NCBI RefSeq assembly: GCF_022869005.1
Contig: NZ_JALIEA010000017.1
Location: 62,001-126,000 of the forward strand
Length of the DNA stretch: 64,000 nucleotides
Reading direction: 5' to 3'
DNA from: Corynebacterium kalidii
Lineage (GTDB): Bacteria > Actinomycetota > Actinomycetes > Mycobacteriales > Mycobacteriaceae
The translations under genes were made by a program, and so were the position numbers. Below, in pieces: positions 37,818-47,356 of this stretch. The number at the start of each line of letters is the position of its first letter. The stretch's first letter is position 1. The notes beneath the pieces are model-generated. The model had not been told where the DNA came from. It worked only from the letters and a program-made list of their open reading frames with translations, and made no database searches.

Positions 37818-39728
37818 GTGTCACTGACTGAATTCCGTAATGTCGCCATCGTCGCCCACGTTGACCACGGCAAGACCACTCTCGTCGACGCAATGCTGCG
37901 TCAGTCAGGGGTGTTCGATGCCCATGGCGAGGTTGAGGACCGTGTCATGGATTCGGGGGACCTGGAGAAGGAGAAGGGCATCACCATCCTGGCCAAGAAC
38001 ACGGCGATCCGCCGTGCCGGCCTGGGTAAGGACGGTGCTGACCTCGTCATCAACGTCATCGACACCCCCGGCCACGCCGACTTCGGCGGCGAGGTCGAGC
38101 GTGCCCTGTCGATGGTCGACGGTGTCGTCCTGCTGATCGACGCCTCCGAGGGGCCGCTGCCCCAGACCCGTTTCGTGCTCGGCAAGGCCCTCGAGGCCAA
38201 GATGCCGGTCATGATCTGCGTGAACAAGACCGACCGCCCGGACGCCCGGATCGATGAGGTCGTCACCGAGGCCCAGGACCTGCTGCTGGAGCTTGCCTCG
38301 GCACTTGAGGACGAGGAGGCCGCGGCCGCCGCCGAGACCCTGCTCGACCTCCCGGTCCTGTACGCCTCCGGGCGCGCCGGCAAGGCCTCCACCGAGAACC
38401 CCGGCAACGGCAACGTGCCCGAGGCGGAGGACCTGCAGGCGCTCTTCGACGTCCTCTACGACGTCCTGCCCGAGCCGTCCGCGGACATCGAGGCGCCGCT
38501 GCAGGCCCACGTGACCAACCTGGACTCCAGCTCCTTCCTGGGCCGTATCGGCCTGATCCGTGTCTTCGCCGGCACGATCCGCAAGGGCCAGCAGGTGTCC
38601 TGGATCCACTACGACGCCGACGGCGTCGAGCACCGTAAGACCGCCAAGATCGCCGAACTCCTGCGCACCGTGGGTGTCTCCCGTGTGCCCGCCGACGAGG
38701 TCATCGCCGGTGACATCGCCGCGGTGTCGGGTATCGAGGACATCATGATCGGCGACACCCTCGCCGACCCCGACCACCCGGTCGCGCTGCCGCGCATCAC
38801 CGTCGACGAGCCCGCGATCTCGATGACCATCGGTGTGAACACCTCGCCGATGGCCGGTCGTGGCGGCGGCGACAAGCTCACCGCCCGTGTCGTCAAGGCC
38901 CGTCTGGACCAGGAGCTGATCGGTAACGTGTCGATCCGCGTCCTGCCGACCGAGCGTCCCGACGCCTGGGAGGTCCAGGGCCGTGGTGAGATGGCGCTCT
39001 CCGTGCTCGTCGAGACGATGCGCCGTGAGGGCTTCGAGCTGACCGTCGGTAAGCCGCAGGTCGTCACCCGTACCGTCGACGGCAAGCTCCAGGAGCCCTA
39101 CGAGCACATGGTCATCGACGTGCCGGAGGAGCACCTCGGTGCCGTCACCCAGCTCATGGCCGGCCGCAAGGGTCGTATGGAGGGCATGGACAACACCGGT
39201 AGTGGGTGGATCCGGATGAACTTCACCGTCCCGTCCCGTGGCCTCATCGGCTTCCGCACCATCTTCATGACCGAGACCCGTGGCACGGGCATCGCCAACC
39301 ACTACTCGGCCGGGTACGAGGCGTGGGCCGGCGAGATCAAGGGCCGTCCCAACGGTTCCCTGGTCTCCGACCGTACCGGCCAGATCACCGCGTACGCGTT
39401 GACCCAGCTCGCCGACCGCGGCGACTTCTTCGTCGAGCCCGGCACCCAGACCTACGAGGGTATGGTCGTCGGTCAGAACAACCGTGACGAAGACATGGAC
39501 ATCAACATCACCAAGGAGAAGAAGCTCACCAACATGCGTTCGGCCACCGCCGACGCCACGGTGACGCTGGCCAAGGCGCGTAACCTCACCCTCGACGAGG
39601 CCATGGAGTTCTGTGGCCAGGACGAGTGCGTGGAGGTCACCCCGGAGAACATCCGGGTGCGTAAGACGGTCCTCGGTGCCACCGAGCGTGCCCGCGCCCT
39701 GTCGCGCATGAAGGCCCGCAACAAGTAG
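37818..39728 (+). CDS. typA: Ribosome-associated GTPase TypA/BipA
   Basis: This 636-residue translational GTPase begins with the G1 motif HVDHGKTTL and has the G3 DTPGHADF and G4 NKTDRPDA motifs, then EF-G-like domains and the TypA-specific C-terminal domain (GRPNGSLVSDRTGQITAYAL). It binds the 70S ribosome and helps assembly and stress adaptation. GTG 37818 is preceded by GAAGGA. Length is usual. The gene order typA-lpqW-mshB is conserved in Corynebacteriales. Confidence 0.96.
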   Translation: MSLTEFRNVAIVAHVDHGKTTLVDAMLRQSGVFDAHGEVEDRVMDSGDLEKEKGITILAKNTAIRRAGLGKDGADLVINVIDTPGHADFGGEVERALSMVDGVVLLIDASEGPLPQTRFVLGKALEAKMPVMICVNKTDRPDARIDEVVTEAQDLLLELASALEDEEAAAAAETLLDLPVLYASGRAGKASTENPGNGNVPEAEDLQALFDVLYDVLPEPSADIEAPLQAHVTNLDSSSFLGRIGLIRVFAGTIRKGQQVSWIHYDADGVEHRKTAKIAELLRTVGVSRVPADEVIAGDIAAVSGIEDIMIGDTLADPDHPVALPRITVDEPAISMTIGVNTSPMAGRGGGDKLTARVVKARLDQELIGNVSIRVLPTERPDAWEVQGRGEMALSVLVETMRREGFELTVGKPQVVTRTVDGKLQEPYEHMVIDVPEEHLGAVTQLMAGRKGRMEGMDNTGSGWIRMNFTVPSRGLIGFRTIFMTETRGTGIANHYSAGYEAWAGEIKGRPNGSLVSDRTGQITAYALTQLADRGDFFVEPGTQTYEGMVVGQNNRDEDMDINITKEKKLTNMRSATADATVTLAKARNLTLDEAMEFCGQDECVEVTPENIRVRKTVLGATERARALSRMKARNK

Positions 39729-39772
39729 GCCGATCCCGTCCAGCAGCCCGGATCATGAGGAGCCGTCGCCAG

Positions 39773-41704
39773 GTGAAGCAGTTCAACAGGTCCCGGCGGC
39801 GTTCGTCGTCCGTCATCGCCGTCGCATCGGTCGCCACAGTCTGTGGACTGGTGCTCTCCGGCTGCCAGGCGGACCCCGGCGACGCGCCCACCGTCGACGA
39901 CGCCGAGGAGGCGGTCGACGCGCAACGCGGCGGGTCCGGGGACGGGCACGGCGGTGACGGCGGTGGGGCCGTCCCCAAGGAGCTGCGCACCATCACGGTG
40001 GGGGTCGACCGGATCCCCGCGGACCTGAACCCGCACCTGGTCGCGTCCCGGTCCATGCTGACGTCCGCGGTGGCTGACCTGACCATGCCCAGCGCCTTCA
40101 CCGTCGACGACGACGGGCTCCGCACGGTGTTGAACTCCGACCTGCTGGACGCCGTCGACGTACTCGCCGGGGGAGAGGACGCACCCACGAAGGTGCGCTA
40201 CACCCTCGCCGACGGGGCCCAGTGGTCCGACGGGACCCCGATCAGCGGTTCCGACTTCCACTACCTGTGGCAGCAGGTGACGACCATGCCGGGCACCACC
40301 GACAACGCCGGCTACGGCGATATCGCCGACCTCGAGGTGTCCGCCGGCGGCAACACCGTGACCGTCACGTTCACCCGGCCGCAGCAGGACTGGCGCGAGC
40401 TCTTCACCCACCTGCTGCCCAGCCACATCTACGGCGCCGAAGGCCGGAACTTCACCACTGTCCTCGGCACCCTCCCGGCGGCGTCAGGCGGGGTCTACAC
40501 CGTGCGGCAGTTCGATCCCGGCCGGGGGAACCTCGTGCTCGAGCGCAACACCAGGTACTGGGGGACCTCGCCCGCCCGCACCGACCGGGTCGTGTTCTCC
40601 GAGTCGGGGGACCTGGACACCGCGACACAGATGCTGCGCGCGGGTCAGTTCCAGATGCTCACGACCCGCGGTGGCGCGGTCACCGGTGAGTCGTTGGACA
40701 GTCTGCCCGCCGTCGGCGCCACCACGGTGGACCTGGACACCCGTCTGGACCTGGTGCCGAATGTCGCCGCCGGTCGTCTGGAGACCGCGGACGCCCGACG
40801 GGCTCTGTTGTCCACCGTCGACGCGGACAAGGTCGCCCGGCTGGTCACCGGCGACCCCGCCGCCGCTGCCCCGGACAGTGGGCCGGGGGCGTTCCACGGA
40901 CACGGCGCCGTCGAGGACGCTGCGGGCGTCATCGGTGCGACGCGCTCCGACCCGCTGCGGATCGCCGCCGACACACTGGACGACGAGGCCGTCGAGGCCG
41001 CCAGACGGGTGGTCGACCAGCTCATCACCGCCGGGGTCCCCGCCACGGTGGTCACCCCGACGGCCTCCGACCTGTACTCGGCGTTCCTGCCGAGGGGCCA
41101 GGTCGATGCGGTGATCGCCCGGCAGGACCTCGAACGCACCCGGACGGACCTGCGCAGCGGGTTCTCCTGCGACGCCGCCGATCGCCCGGTGCAGTCCGCG
41201 TCCCAGGAGCTGCCCACCGAGTCCGACCTGGCCACCGGCACCGCGACGGAACCAGGGGCCGCTTCGGAGACGGAGTCGGGGTCAGCGACCCCGTCTGGGA
41301 CCTCGTCAGCGTCGTCAGCGTCGTCGTCAGAGTCCGGCGCGGACGCCGAGGCCTCGGCACCGAACGCCCGGGCGTCGAACGTGTCGGGCTTCTGCGACGC
41401 CGAACTGGACGGGCTGCTGCTGGAGGGCAGCGACGCCCAGATCACCGACTACCTGTCGGGGCAGGCGCTGGCCCTGCCGTTGATCGGCGACCGGGTCGTG
41501 GTCGGACGGTCCGCCGACCTCGTCGGCCCGCCCGGCAGGATCGCCTCCTGGCCGGTAGGGGAGCGGTCGGGTCCCTTCGTCTCCGTCGCGGAATGGTTCC
41601 GCGCCGGTGCACGTACCACCGGGGAAGGGAACACCGGCGACGAGAACGCCGGCGATGAGACTGGTGCAGACACGGACACGACCGGAAAGGCAGACAATGA
41701 GTGA
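39773..41704 (+). CDS. lpqW: Lipoprotein LpqW, oligopeptide-binding-like
   Basis: A 643-residue lipoprotein. From GTG 39773, Arg/Ser-rich start, hydrophobic core VIAVASVATVCGLVLSGC and lipobox Cys31. The mature part has the SBP_bac_5 fold (DGAQWSDGTPISGSDFHYLW, FDPGRGNLVLERNTRYWG), split in the C-terminal half by a Ser/Ala/Thr/Asp linker at about 490-530. In mycobacteria and corynebacteria LpqW controls the branch point of lipomannan/PIM synthesis. GTG 39773 is favoured by AGGAG 10 bases upstream; ATG 39755 is also in frame. Its end overlaps mshB. Confidence 0.87.
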   Translation: MKQFNRSRRRSSSVIAVASVATVCGLVLSGCQADPGDAPTVDDAEEAVDAQRGGSGDGHGGDGGGAVPKELRTITVGVDRIPADLNPHLVASRSMLTSAVADLTMPSAFTVDDDGLRTVLNSDLLDAVDVLAGGEDAPTKVRYTLADGAQWSDGTPISGSDFHYLWQQVTTMPGTTDNAGYGDIADLEVSAGGNTVTVTFTRPQQDWRELFTHLLPSHIYGAEGRNFTTVLGTLPAASGGVYTVRQFDPGRGNLVLERNTRYWGTSPARTDRVVFSESGDLDTATQMLRAGQFQMLTTRGGAVTGESLDSLPAVGATTVDLDTRLDLVPNVAAGRLETADARRALLSTVDADKVARLVTGDPAAAAPDSGPGAFHGHGAVEDAAGVIGATRSDPLRIAADTLDDEAVEAARRVVDQLITAGVPATVVTPTASDLYSAFLPRGQVDAVIARQDLERTRTDLRSGFSCDAADRPVQSASQELPTESDLATGTATEPGAASETESGSATPSGTSSASSASSSESGADAEASAPNARASNVSGFCDAELDGLLLEGSDAQITDYLSGQALALPLIGDRVVVGRSADLVGPPGRIASWPVGERSGPFVSVAEWFRAGARTTGEGNTGDENAGDETGADTDTTGKADNE

Positions 41705-42659
41705 CGTAGCAGCACGCGGTGACCTGGCAGGACTGCGGATCGTCGCCGTCCACGCCCATCCCGACGACGAGTCGATCTGGGGTGGACTCGCCCTGGCCAA
41801 CTGGATCCGCCGCGGTGCCGAGGCGACCGTGGTCACCTGCACCCTCGGCGAGGAGGGCGAGGTCATCGGCGGGAAGTACGCCAGCCTCGTCGCCGACGAG
41901 CGCGACATGCTCGGCGGCTACCGTATCTCCGAACTGCAGCGTGCACTCACCGAACTGGGCGCGGGCCGGCCGGTCTTCCTCGGCGGTCCGGGCCGGTGGC
42001 GTGACTCCGGCATGGTCGGGACCCCCGCCGCCGACCATCCCCGCGCATTCGTGAAGTCCGGGGACCGTGCGGTGGAGCAGCTCATGGAACTCTTCGACGA
42101 CCTCCGCCCGCACGTGGTCGTCACCTACGGGCCGGACGGCGGGTACGGTCACCCGGACCATATCCGTGCCCACGAGATCACCCACCTTGCCACCGCCCGC
42201 GCGGAGGAGCAGGGGCGCTGGGCCCCCGTCAGGATCTACTGGACCGCGCAGGAACGCGAGCGCGTGGAGGCCGGGCTGGAGGAACTGGCACAGGCCGGTG
42301 GGCCGCCCGAGGGGTGGCGTTTCCCCGCGCCCGGGGAGTTGGCGACGGTGCCGGCCGACACCGTCGACGTCCGGGTCGAGGGCACGGAGGGAGACGTCGC
42401 TGCGAAGCGCCGGGCGATGGCGGCCCACGCGACGCAGCTGTGGGTGGCCGACGGTTCCGTCTCCGACGTCAACGACCGCCCGCGCTACTCCGCCGGGCGG
42501 ACCGCGTTCTGCCTGTCGAACCTCATCGCCCAGCCTCTCCTCGACTCGGAGAGCTACACGCTGGGGGCCGAGTTCCCGGGGCAGGGCAGGTTGTCACCCG
42601 AGACGATGGACAGACTAGACTGTCTATTTGCCGAAGGGAGGTGCCCCGATGACGTCTGA
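41697..42659 (+). CDS. mshB: GlcNAc-Ins deacetylase of mycothiol synthesis (MshB)
   Basis: A 320-residue zinc deacetylase. VHAHPDDESIWGG (His21, Asp24) and GGYGHPDHIRAHE hold the metal site of the LmbE family. It removes the acetyl group of GlcNAc-inositol, the second step of mycothiol, the thiol antioxidant of actinobacteria. ATG 41697 overlaps the end of lpqW. The next gene starts 11 bases before its stop, so these genes form an operon. Confidence 0.93.
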   Translation: MSDVAARGDLAGLRIVAVHAHPDDESIWGGLALANWIRRGAEATVVTCTLGEEGEVIGGKYASLVADERDMLGGYRISELQRALTELGAGRPVFLGGPGRWRDSGMVGTPAADHPRAFVKSGDRAVEQLMELFDDLRPHVVVTYGPDGGYGHPDHIRAHEITHLATARAEEQGRWAPVRIYWTAQERERVEAGLEELAQAGGPPEGWRFPAPGELATVPADTVDVRVEGTEGDVAAKRRAMAAHATQLWVADGSVSDVNDRPRYSAGRTAFCLSNLIAQPLLDSESYTLGAEFPGQGRLSPETMDRLDCLFAEGRCPDDV

Positions 42660-43104
42660 CGACACGTCCACCGTGGACCCCGGTGCCGAACCGCACTGGG
42701 GTGACCCGGAGCGTCCGCAGGTCCGTCGGGACACCACCCGTGCGGAACGCGTCGCCGGGATCGTCTGGCTGTGTGTCGGCGCGCTGGTGGCGATCCTGCT
42801 CTCGGTCCTGTACCTGGGCTCGAGGATCACCGTCGGTGACGTCTCGGTGCCCTTCCCGTGGCCGGTCCTCGCCGCCCCGTGGTTCAACTACGTGCTGGTG
42901 AAGACGGCCCTGCTGTGGACCGACGACAGGCGCGTCGCCGCAGCCCCGCTGTGGGTGTGGCTGGCCGGATACGCTCTCCTGCTGTTCTGGCCGGTGCTCC
43001 CGGGACTCGGCGGTGACACGGTCCTCGCCGGGACGGTGTGGGCGCTGCTGCTCCTCCCGCTGGGGGCGGCCGGCGGCGGTTGGGCATTACTGAGGTTGAA
43101 GTGA
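42649..43104 (+). CDS. Small membrane protein next to mshB (Rv1171-like)
   Basis: A 151-residue protein: polar N-terminus, then four hydrophobic helices (about 36-57, 70-88, 99-117, 122-141). AAGGGAGG precedes ATG 42649. A similar membrane protein follows mshB in mycobacteria, so conserved position supports a real gene; its role is unknown. Confidence 0.8.
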   Translation: MTSDDTSTVDPGAEPHWGDPERPQVRRDTTRAERVAGIVWLCVGALVAILLSVLYLGSRITVGDVSVPFPWPVLAAPWFNYVLVKTALLWTDDRRVAAAPLWVWLAGYALLLFWPVLPGLGGDTVLAGTVWALLLLPLGAAGGGWALLRLK

Positions 43105-43216
43105 GAAGATCGCTGCAGCAGCAGGCGGCAGTGGTCGGCAGTGCTCGGCAGAGCCCGGCAACTGCAGGGCAGGTGCCCTGCACCACCGTCGGCCGTAACC
43201 CGGTGACACCGGGGCG

Positions 43217-43249
43217 GTTGACGGACGTCGGCGGATGCTGACGGATAAT
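43217..43249 (+). promoter_or_regulatory. Candidate promoter of the ferredoxin-dapC unit
   Basis: TTGACG at 43,217-43,222 is followed by GATAAT near 43,244-43,249; the 21-base spacer is long, so either box could be shifted. It lies about 45 bases before the ferredoxin start. Confidence 0.4.
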
Positions 43250-43293
43250 GTGAGAACCCTAGACAGTGACGAACTCCAGAAGGTGACAATCAG

Positions 43294-43617
43294 ATGACCT
43301 ACGTGATCGCGCAGCCGTGTGTGGACGTGATGGACCGGGCGTGCGTGGAAGAGTGCCCGGTCGACTGCATCTACGAGGGCAAGCGCATGCTGTACATCCA
43401 CCCGGACGAATGCGTGGACTGCGGTGCGTGCGAGCCGGTCTGCCCGGTCGAGGCGATCTTCTACGAGGACGACGTCCCCGACGAGTGGGAGGAGTACTTC
43501 GACTACAACGTGGCCTTCTTCGATGAGCTCGGCGATCCCGGCGGAGCCGCGAAGCTCGGCCCGCAGGACTTCGACGTGGAGGGGATCAAGAACCTCCCGC
43601 CGCAGAACCAGGACTAG
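43294..43617 (+). CDS. fdxC: 7Fe-type ferredoxin FdxC-like
   Basis: A 107-residue electron carrier. Cys9, Cys17, Cys21 and Cys25 ([18 protein letters not shown]) and Cys40, Cys43, Cys46, Cys50 ([13 protein letters not shown]) carry one [3Fe-4S] and one [4Fe-4S] cluster. The acidic C-terminus is typical of actinobacterial FdxC. It is 51 bases upstream of dapC, an arrangement kept in mycobacteria and corynebacteria. AGAAGGTGAC precedes the ATG. Confidence 0.95.
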   Translation: MTYVIAQPCVDVMDRACVEECPVDCIYEGKRMLYIHPDECVDCGACEPVCPVEAIFYEDDVPDEWEEYFDYNVAFFDELGDPGGAAKLGPQDFDVEGIKNLPPQNQD

Positions 43618-43667
43618 CCCCCAGCCGGCTCTCCGCCGACGCGACCGTTTGTTTGAGGATGAACCCC

Positions 43668-44795
43668 ATGCCGCGCCATTCACGACGCACCCTGTCCACT
43701 GAGCTCCCCGATTTCCCGTGGGACTCGCTGTCCGGCGCGAAGCAGGTGGCGTCCGCGCACCCCGAGGGGATCGTCGACCTGTCGGTGGGGACCCCCGTCG
43801 ACGAGGTCGCCCCGTCGATCCAGTTGGCGCTGGCGGAGAACGCGTCCGCGCCCGGCTACCCGCAGACGGTCGGCACCCCGGAGTTGCGGCGGGCGATCGT
43901 CGCCGCCCTGGACCGTCGTTTCGGCGTCGCCGGGGTGGGGGAGGACGCCGTCCTCCCCGTGGTGGGGACGAAGGAGGCCATCGCCTGGCTGCCGTTCCTG
44001 CTGGGGGTGACGCCGGGCCAGACCGTGGTCATCCCGGAGCTGGCCTACCCGACCTACGAGGTTGGTGCCCGGCTCGCCGGGGCGACGGCGGTACGCAGCG
44101 ACTCCCTGCTGAAGCTGGGGCCCGAGACGCCCTCGCTGATCTTCATCAACTCGCCGGCGAACCCGCACGGCAAGGTCCTCGGGGTCGACCACCTGCGCAA
44201 GGTCGTCGAGTACGCCCGGGACCGCGATGTCGTCGTCGTCTCCGACGAGTGCTACCTGGGCCTGGGTTGGTCGCAGGAGGATGCCCCGGTCTCCATCCTC
44301 GACCCGCGGGTGTGCGGTGACGACCACACGAACCTCATCGCGGTCCACTCCCTGTCAAAGACCTCGAACCTGGCGTCCTACCGGTCCGGCTTCCTCGTCG
44401 GCGACCGGGCCCTGATCGGTGAGCTGCTCAGCGTGCGCAAGAACGCCGGTCTGATGATGCCCGGCCCGATCCAGGCCGCCAGCGTCGCGGCCCTGGACGA
44501 CGACGGGCAGGAGACGCTGCAGAAGGAGCGTTACCGGAAGCGTCGTGAGCTGCTGTCGGCGGCCGTGGAGGCCGCCGGCCTGCGCATCGACGACTCCGAC
44601 GGCGGACTCTACCTGTGGGCGACGGAGGGCCGGCCGTGCCGTGAGACGGTCGACCGGCTGGCCCGGATCGGTATCCTCGTCGCCCCCGGCGACTTCTACG
44701 GCCCCGCCGGCGCCGAGCACGTGCGCATCGGGTTGACGGCGACGGACGCGCAGGTCGTCGCCGCCGCCCGACGCCTGGCCGGCGGGCTGGGGTAG
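43668..44795 (+). CDS. dapC: N-succinyldiaminopimelate aminotransferase DapC
   Basis: A 375-residue class-I PLP aminotransferase. Lys231 in VHSLSKTSNLASYRSGF binds the cofactor; SPANPHGKVLG, VVSDECYLGL and the C-terminal VRIGLTAT are family features. It makes N-succinyl-diaminopimelate for lysine and peptidoglycan. ATG 43668 is chosen because GAGG lies 9 bases upstream; TTG 43653 and ATG 43659 are less well placed. The gene faces dapD, with a small hairpin between them. Confidence 0.93.
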   Translation: MPRHSRRTLSTELPDFPWDSLSGAKQVASAHPEGIVDLSVGTPVDEVAPSIQLALAENASAPGYPQTVGTPELRRAIVAALDRRFGVAGVGEDAVLPVVGTKEAIAWLPFLLGVTPGQTVVIPELAYPTYEVGARLAGATAVRSDSLLKLGPETPSLIFINSPANPHGKVLGVDHLRKVVEYARDRDVVVVSDECYLGLGWSQEDAPVSILDPRVCGDDHTNLIAVHSLSKTSNLASYRSGFLVGDRALIGELLSVRKNAGLMMPGPIQAASVAALDDDGQETLQKERYRKRRELLSAAVEAAGLRIDDSDGGLYLWATEGRPCRETVDRLARIGILVAPGDFYGPAGAEHVRIGLTATDAQVVAAARRLAGGLG

Positions 44796-44809
44796 ACCGG
44801 ACACCGGTC
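44795..44809. terminator. Small hairpin between convergent dapC and dapD
   Basis: GACCGG (44795-44800) pairs with CCGGTC (44804-44809) around ACA. With GC flanks it may end one or both transcripts, though no T run is present. Confidence 0.4.
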
Positions 44810-44834
44810 CTACGTCCGGGGCCCGCCCGCAGGG

Positions 44835-45779
44835 TCAGTTCTTGTGGAGGTCTTCGTTGAGTTCCACCGACCCGGTCGTCCGGGCGACGGCCTCGACCGC
44901 GCCGGTGACGGAGTTGCGGCGGAACAGGACATTGGAGATCCCGGAGAGCTCGGAGGCCTTCACGGTGTCGCCGTCAGCGGCGCCGACCGCCTCGGCGACG
45001 GCGCCGGAGACCACGGCCTTGGTACCGAAGGTGACGTAGAGGCCGGCCTCGATCACGCAGTCGTCGCCGAGGGAGATCCCGAGTCCGGAGTTCGCGCCGA
45101 GCAGGCAGCGCTGCCCGACGGAGATCACGGCCTTGCCGCCCCCGGACAGGGTGCCCATGATCGACGCACCACCACCCACGTCCGAACCGTCGCCGACGAC
45201 GACGCCGCCGGAGATACGGCCCTCGACCATCGAGGAGCCCAGGGTGCCGGCGTTGAAGTTCACGAAGCCCTCGTGCATCACGGTGGTGCCCTCGGCGAGG
45301 TGGGCACCGAGACGGACCCGGTCGGCGTCGCCGATACGCACACCGGTGGGCACGACGTAGTCCACCATCCGCGGGAACTTGTCGATGGACAGGACGGTCA
45401 CGTGGCCCCGTCGTCCCAGCCGCGCCCGGGTGGCCTCGAAGCCGTCGACGGCGCACGGGCCGAAGTTGGTCCACACGACGTTGGACAGCATGCCGAAGAC
45501 CCCGTCGAGGTTGCACCCGTGGGGGCGGATCTCGCGACCGGAGATCAGGTGCAGGCGTAGGTAGACGTCGGCGGCGTCGGCGGGTGCGTCGTCCAGGTCG
45601 GCGATGACGGTGTGCACCACGGTGCGGCGCACACCGCGGTCGGCGTCCTCGCCCTCGAGGTGGGAGAAGTCGGAGGGGGTCGACGGGGCGTCCCCGAGGC
45701 CGAACTCGGGGTACCACACGTCAAGGACGGTGTCGTCGGCGGTCAGGGTGGCGATTCCGGTTCCATATGCGGCAGTCAT
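44835..45779 (-). CDS. dapD: Tetrahydrodipicolinate N-succinyltransferase DapD
   Basis: A 314-residue enzyme of the left-handed beta-helix acyltransferase family: N-terminal domain ([20 protein letters not shown]), hexapeptide-repeat coil (about 155-260, [40 protein letters not shown]) and a C-terminal extension. It succinylates tetrahydrodipicolinate in the same pathway as dapC and dapE. ATG 45779 is used since longer open frame upstream is not family-like. It is leftward, unlike dapC. Confidence 0.95.
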   Translation of the reverse strand: MTAAYGTGIATLTADDTVLDVWYPEFGLGDAPSTPSDFSHLEGEDADRGVRRTVVHTVIADLDDAPADAADVYLRLHLISGREIRPHGCNLDGVFGMLSNVVWTNFGPCAVDGFEATRARLGRRGHVTVLSIDKFPRMVDYVVPTGVRIGDADRVRLGAHLAEGTTVMHEGFVNFNAGTLGSSMVEGRISGGVVVGDGSDVGGGASIMGTLSGGGKAVISVGQRCLLGANSGLGISLGDDCVIEAGLYVTFGTKAVVSGAVAEAVGAADGDTVKASELSGISNVLFRRNSVTGAVEAVARTTGSVELNEDLHKN

Positions 45780-45828
45780 GGTGAGCCAGTCTACCTGCCG
45801 CGCCCGGGGTGCCGCGGGGTGCCGTCCG

Positions 45829-47292
45829 CTACTGCGCGGACGCTGCGTCCGCCGCTGCGTCCGCCGGTTCATCCCCGTTCTGCGCGACCTTGCGGGCGTG
45901 CCGGCGGGTGACGAACAGCCCCAGCAGGCTCAACGCGGTGAACGCCACGGCCACGGTGGCCACCTGGTCGCGGGCGGTCTCGTCGAAGAGCATCAGGACC
46001 GCGAGCCCCACCAACGCCACCAACGTGATGACCGGCAACGTCGGCCATGCCCACATCCGTACCTTCAGGCTGCCCTCGGCCTCGAGCTGCGGTCGCAGCT
46101 TCAGCTCGCTGAGCACGATGATGAACCAGATCACCAGCAGGCAGCCGCCGACGGCGTTGAAGAGGATGTTGATCAGGTTGTCCGGACCCCAGACCTGCAG
46201 ACCGACGGAGATGAAGGCGAAGACCAGCGAGCAGATCACCGCGGCGGTCGGGACCTTCTGCGCCGAGACCTTCCGGAAGACCCGGGGGGCGTTGCCCTGG
46301 TGGGCGAAGGAGAAGGTCAGCCGGGAGGTCCCGTAGATCTGTGCGTTGAACGCCGAGAGCAACGCCAGCACGATGATCACCTCCATGAACCCGACGACGC
46401 CGGGGATGTCGGCCATCGCCAGCACCCGGGTGAAGGGGGAGTCGGCGGCGCCCTGGGCGTCGTCGAGGGTGGTGAAGTTCAGCAGGGCGGTGATCACCAG
46501 CACCGAGCCCAGGTAGAACAGCGAGATGCGCCACACCACGGCGCGCACGGCCGCGGTGATCGCCTCGCTGGGCTTCTCCGACTCGGCGGCCGCGATGGTC
46601 ACGATCTCGATGCCGCCGAAGGCGAACGCCACGGCCAGCAGACCGGCGGCGATACCGGAGATCCCGTTCGGGACGAACGGGGTGAAGTTGTCGGCCCCCA
46701 CCGGCTCGTGACCCGGCAGGAACCCGAAGATCAGCAGCACGCCGACGACGAGGAAGAAGACGATGACGGCGACCTTCACGAAGGAGAACCAGTACTCGAA
46801 CTCGCCGAACCCACGCACCGAGAACAGGTTGACCACGGTGAACAGGATCACGCACAGCAGGCCCGGGATCCACCCCTCCACGCCGAACCAGGTGCCCATG
46901 ATGGCGCCGGCGCCGGTGATCTCGGCACCCATGACCATGATCAGCATGAACCAGTACAACCAACCGGTGGCGAAGCCCGCCCACGGGCCCATCGCCATCT
47001 TCGCGTAGGTCGCGAACGTGCCCGACGCCGGGCGGGCCGCGGCGAGCTCGCCGAGCATGCGCATGACGAAGACGACGATGACCCCGGCGACGATGTACGA
47101 GAACAGCACCGCCGGCCCCGCCGCCCTGATGCCCACACCGGTGCCGAGGAAGAGGCCCGCGCCGATCGCGGACCCCAGGCCCATCATCGTCAGGTGCCGG
47201 ACCTTGAGGCTGTGTCCGAGGTCCCGGTTGCCGGCCTCGGTCTGTGAGGCACCCCGGGAATCGGTGGAGGTGTCGGTGTGCTGAGTGCTCAT
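45829..47292 (-). CDS. Amino-acid permease, APC superfamily (GABA/aromatic type)
   Basis: A 487-residue transporter with 12 hydrophobic helices. The APC signature is in helix 1 ([20 protein letters not shown]), then [18 protein letters not shown] and [20 protein letters not shown]. The sequence resembles the AroP/GabP-type group; the precise substrate cannot be read. A similar permease gene sits between dapD and dapE in other corynebacteria. The C-terminal tail is Ala/Asp-rich and cytoplasmic. Divergent from dapE with a 64-base gap. Confidence 0.9.
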   Translation of the reverse strand: MSTQHTDTSTDSRGASQTEAGNRDLGHSLKVRHLTMMGLGSAIGAGLFLGTGVGIRAAGPAVLFSYIVAGVIVVFVMRMLGELAAARPASGTFATYAKMAMGPWAGFATGWLYWFMLIMVMGAEITGAGAIMGTWFGVEGWIPGLLCVILFTVVNLFSVRGFGEFEYWFSFVKVAVIVFFLVVGVLLIFGFLPGHEPVGADNFTPFVPNGISGIAAGLLAVAFAFGGIEIVTIAAAESEKPSEAITAAVRAVVWRISLFYLGSVLVITALLNFTTLDDAQGAADSPFTRVLAMADIPGVVGFMEVIIVLALLSAFNAQIYGTSRLTFSFAHQGNAPRVFRKVSAQKVPTAAVICSLVFAFISVGLQVWGPDNLINILFNAVGGCLLVIWFIIVLSELKLRPQLEAEGSLKVRMWAWPTLPVITLVALVGLAVLMLFDETARDQVATVAVAFTALSLLGLFVTRRHARKVAQNGDEPADAAADAASAQ

Positions 47293-47340
47293 ACTTCCGG
47301 ATTCTCGCACACTCGTCAGGCGGGCGAGGCCAGAGGCCAC

Positions 47341-47346
47341 TAGAGT
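47341..47346 (+). promoter_or_regulatory. Candidate -10 box TAGAGT of dapE (possibly leaderless)
   Basis: TAGAGT lies 10 bases before the dapE ATG at 47357, so transcription could begin at or close to the start codon, as is common in corynebacteria. Confidence 0.45.
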
Positions 47347-47356
47347 GTGTGGCACG

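Noticed and set aside
37905-39302. A 465-codon leftward open frame inside typA
   Set aside because: Antisense shadow of the TypA gene, whose GTPase motifs are unambiguous.
45604-47247. A 547-codon open frame antisense to the permease gene
   Set aside because: It is an antisense shadow of a 12-helix permease; composition is His/Asp/Glu/Gly biased without domains.
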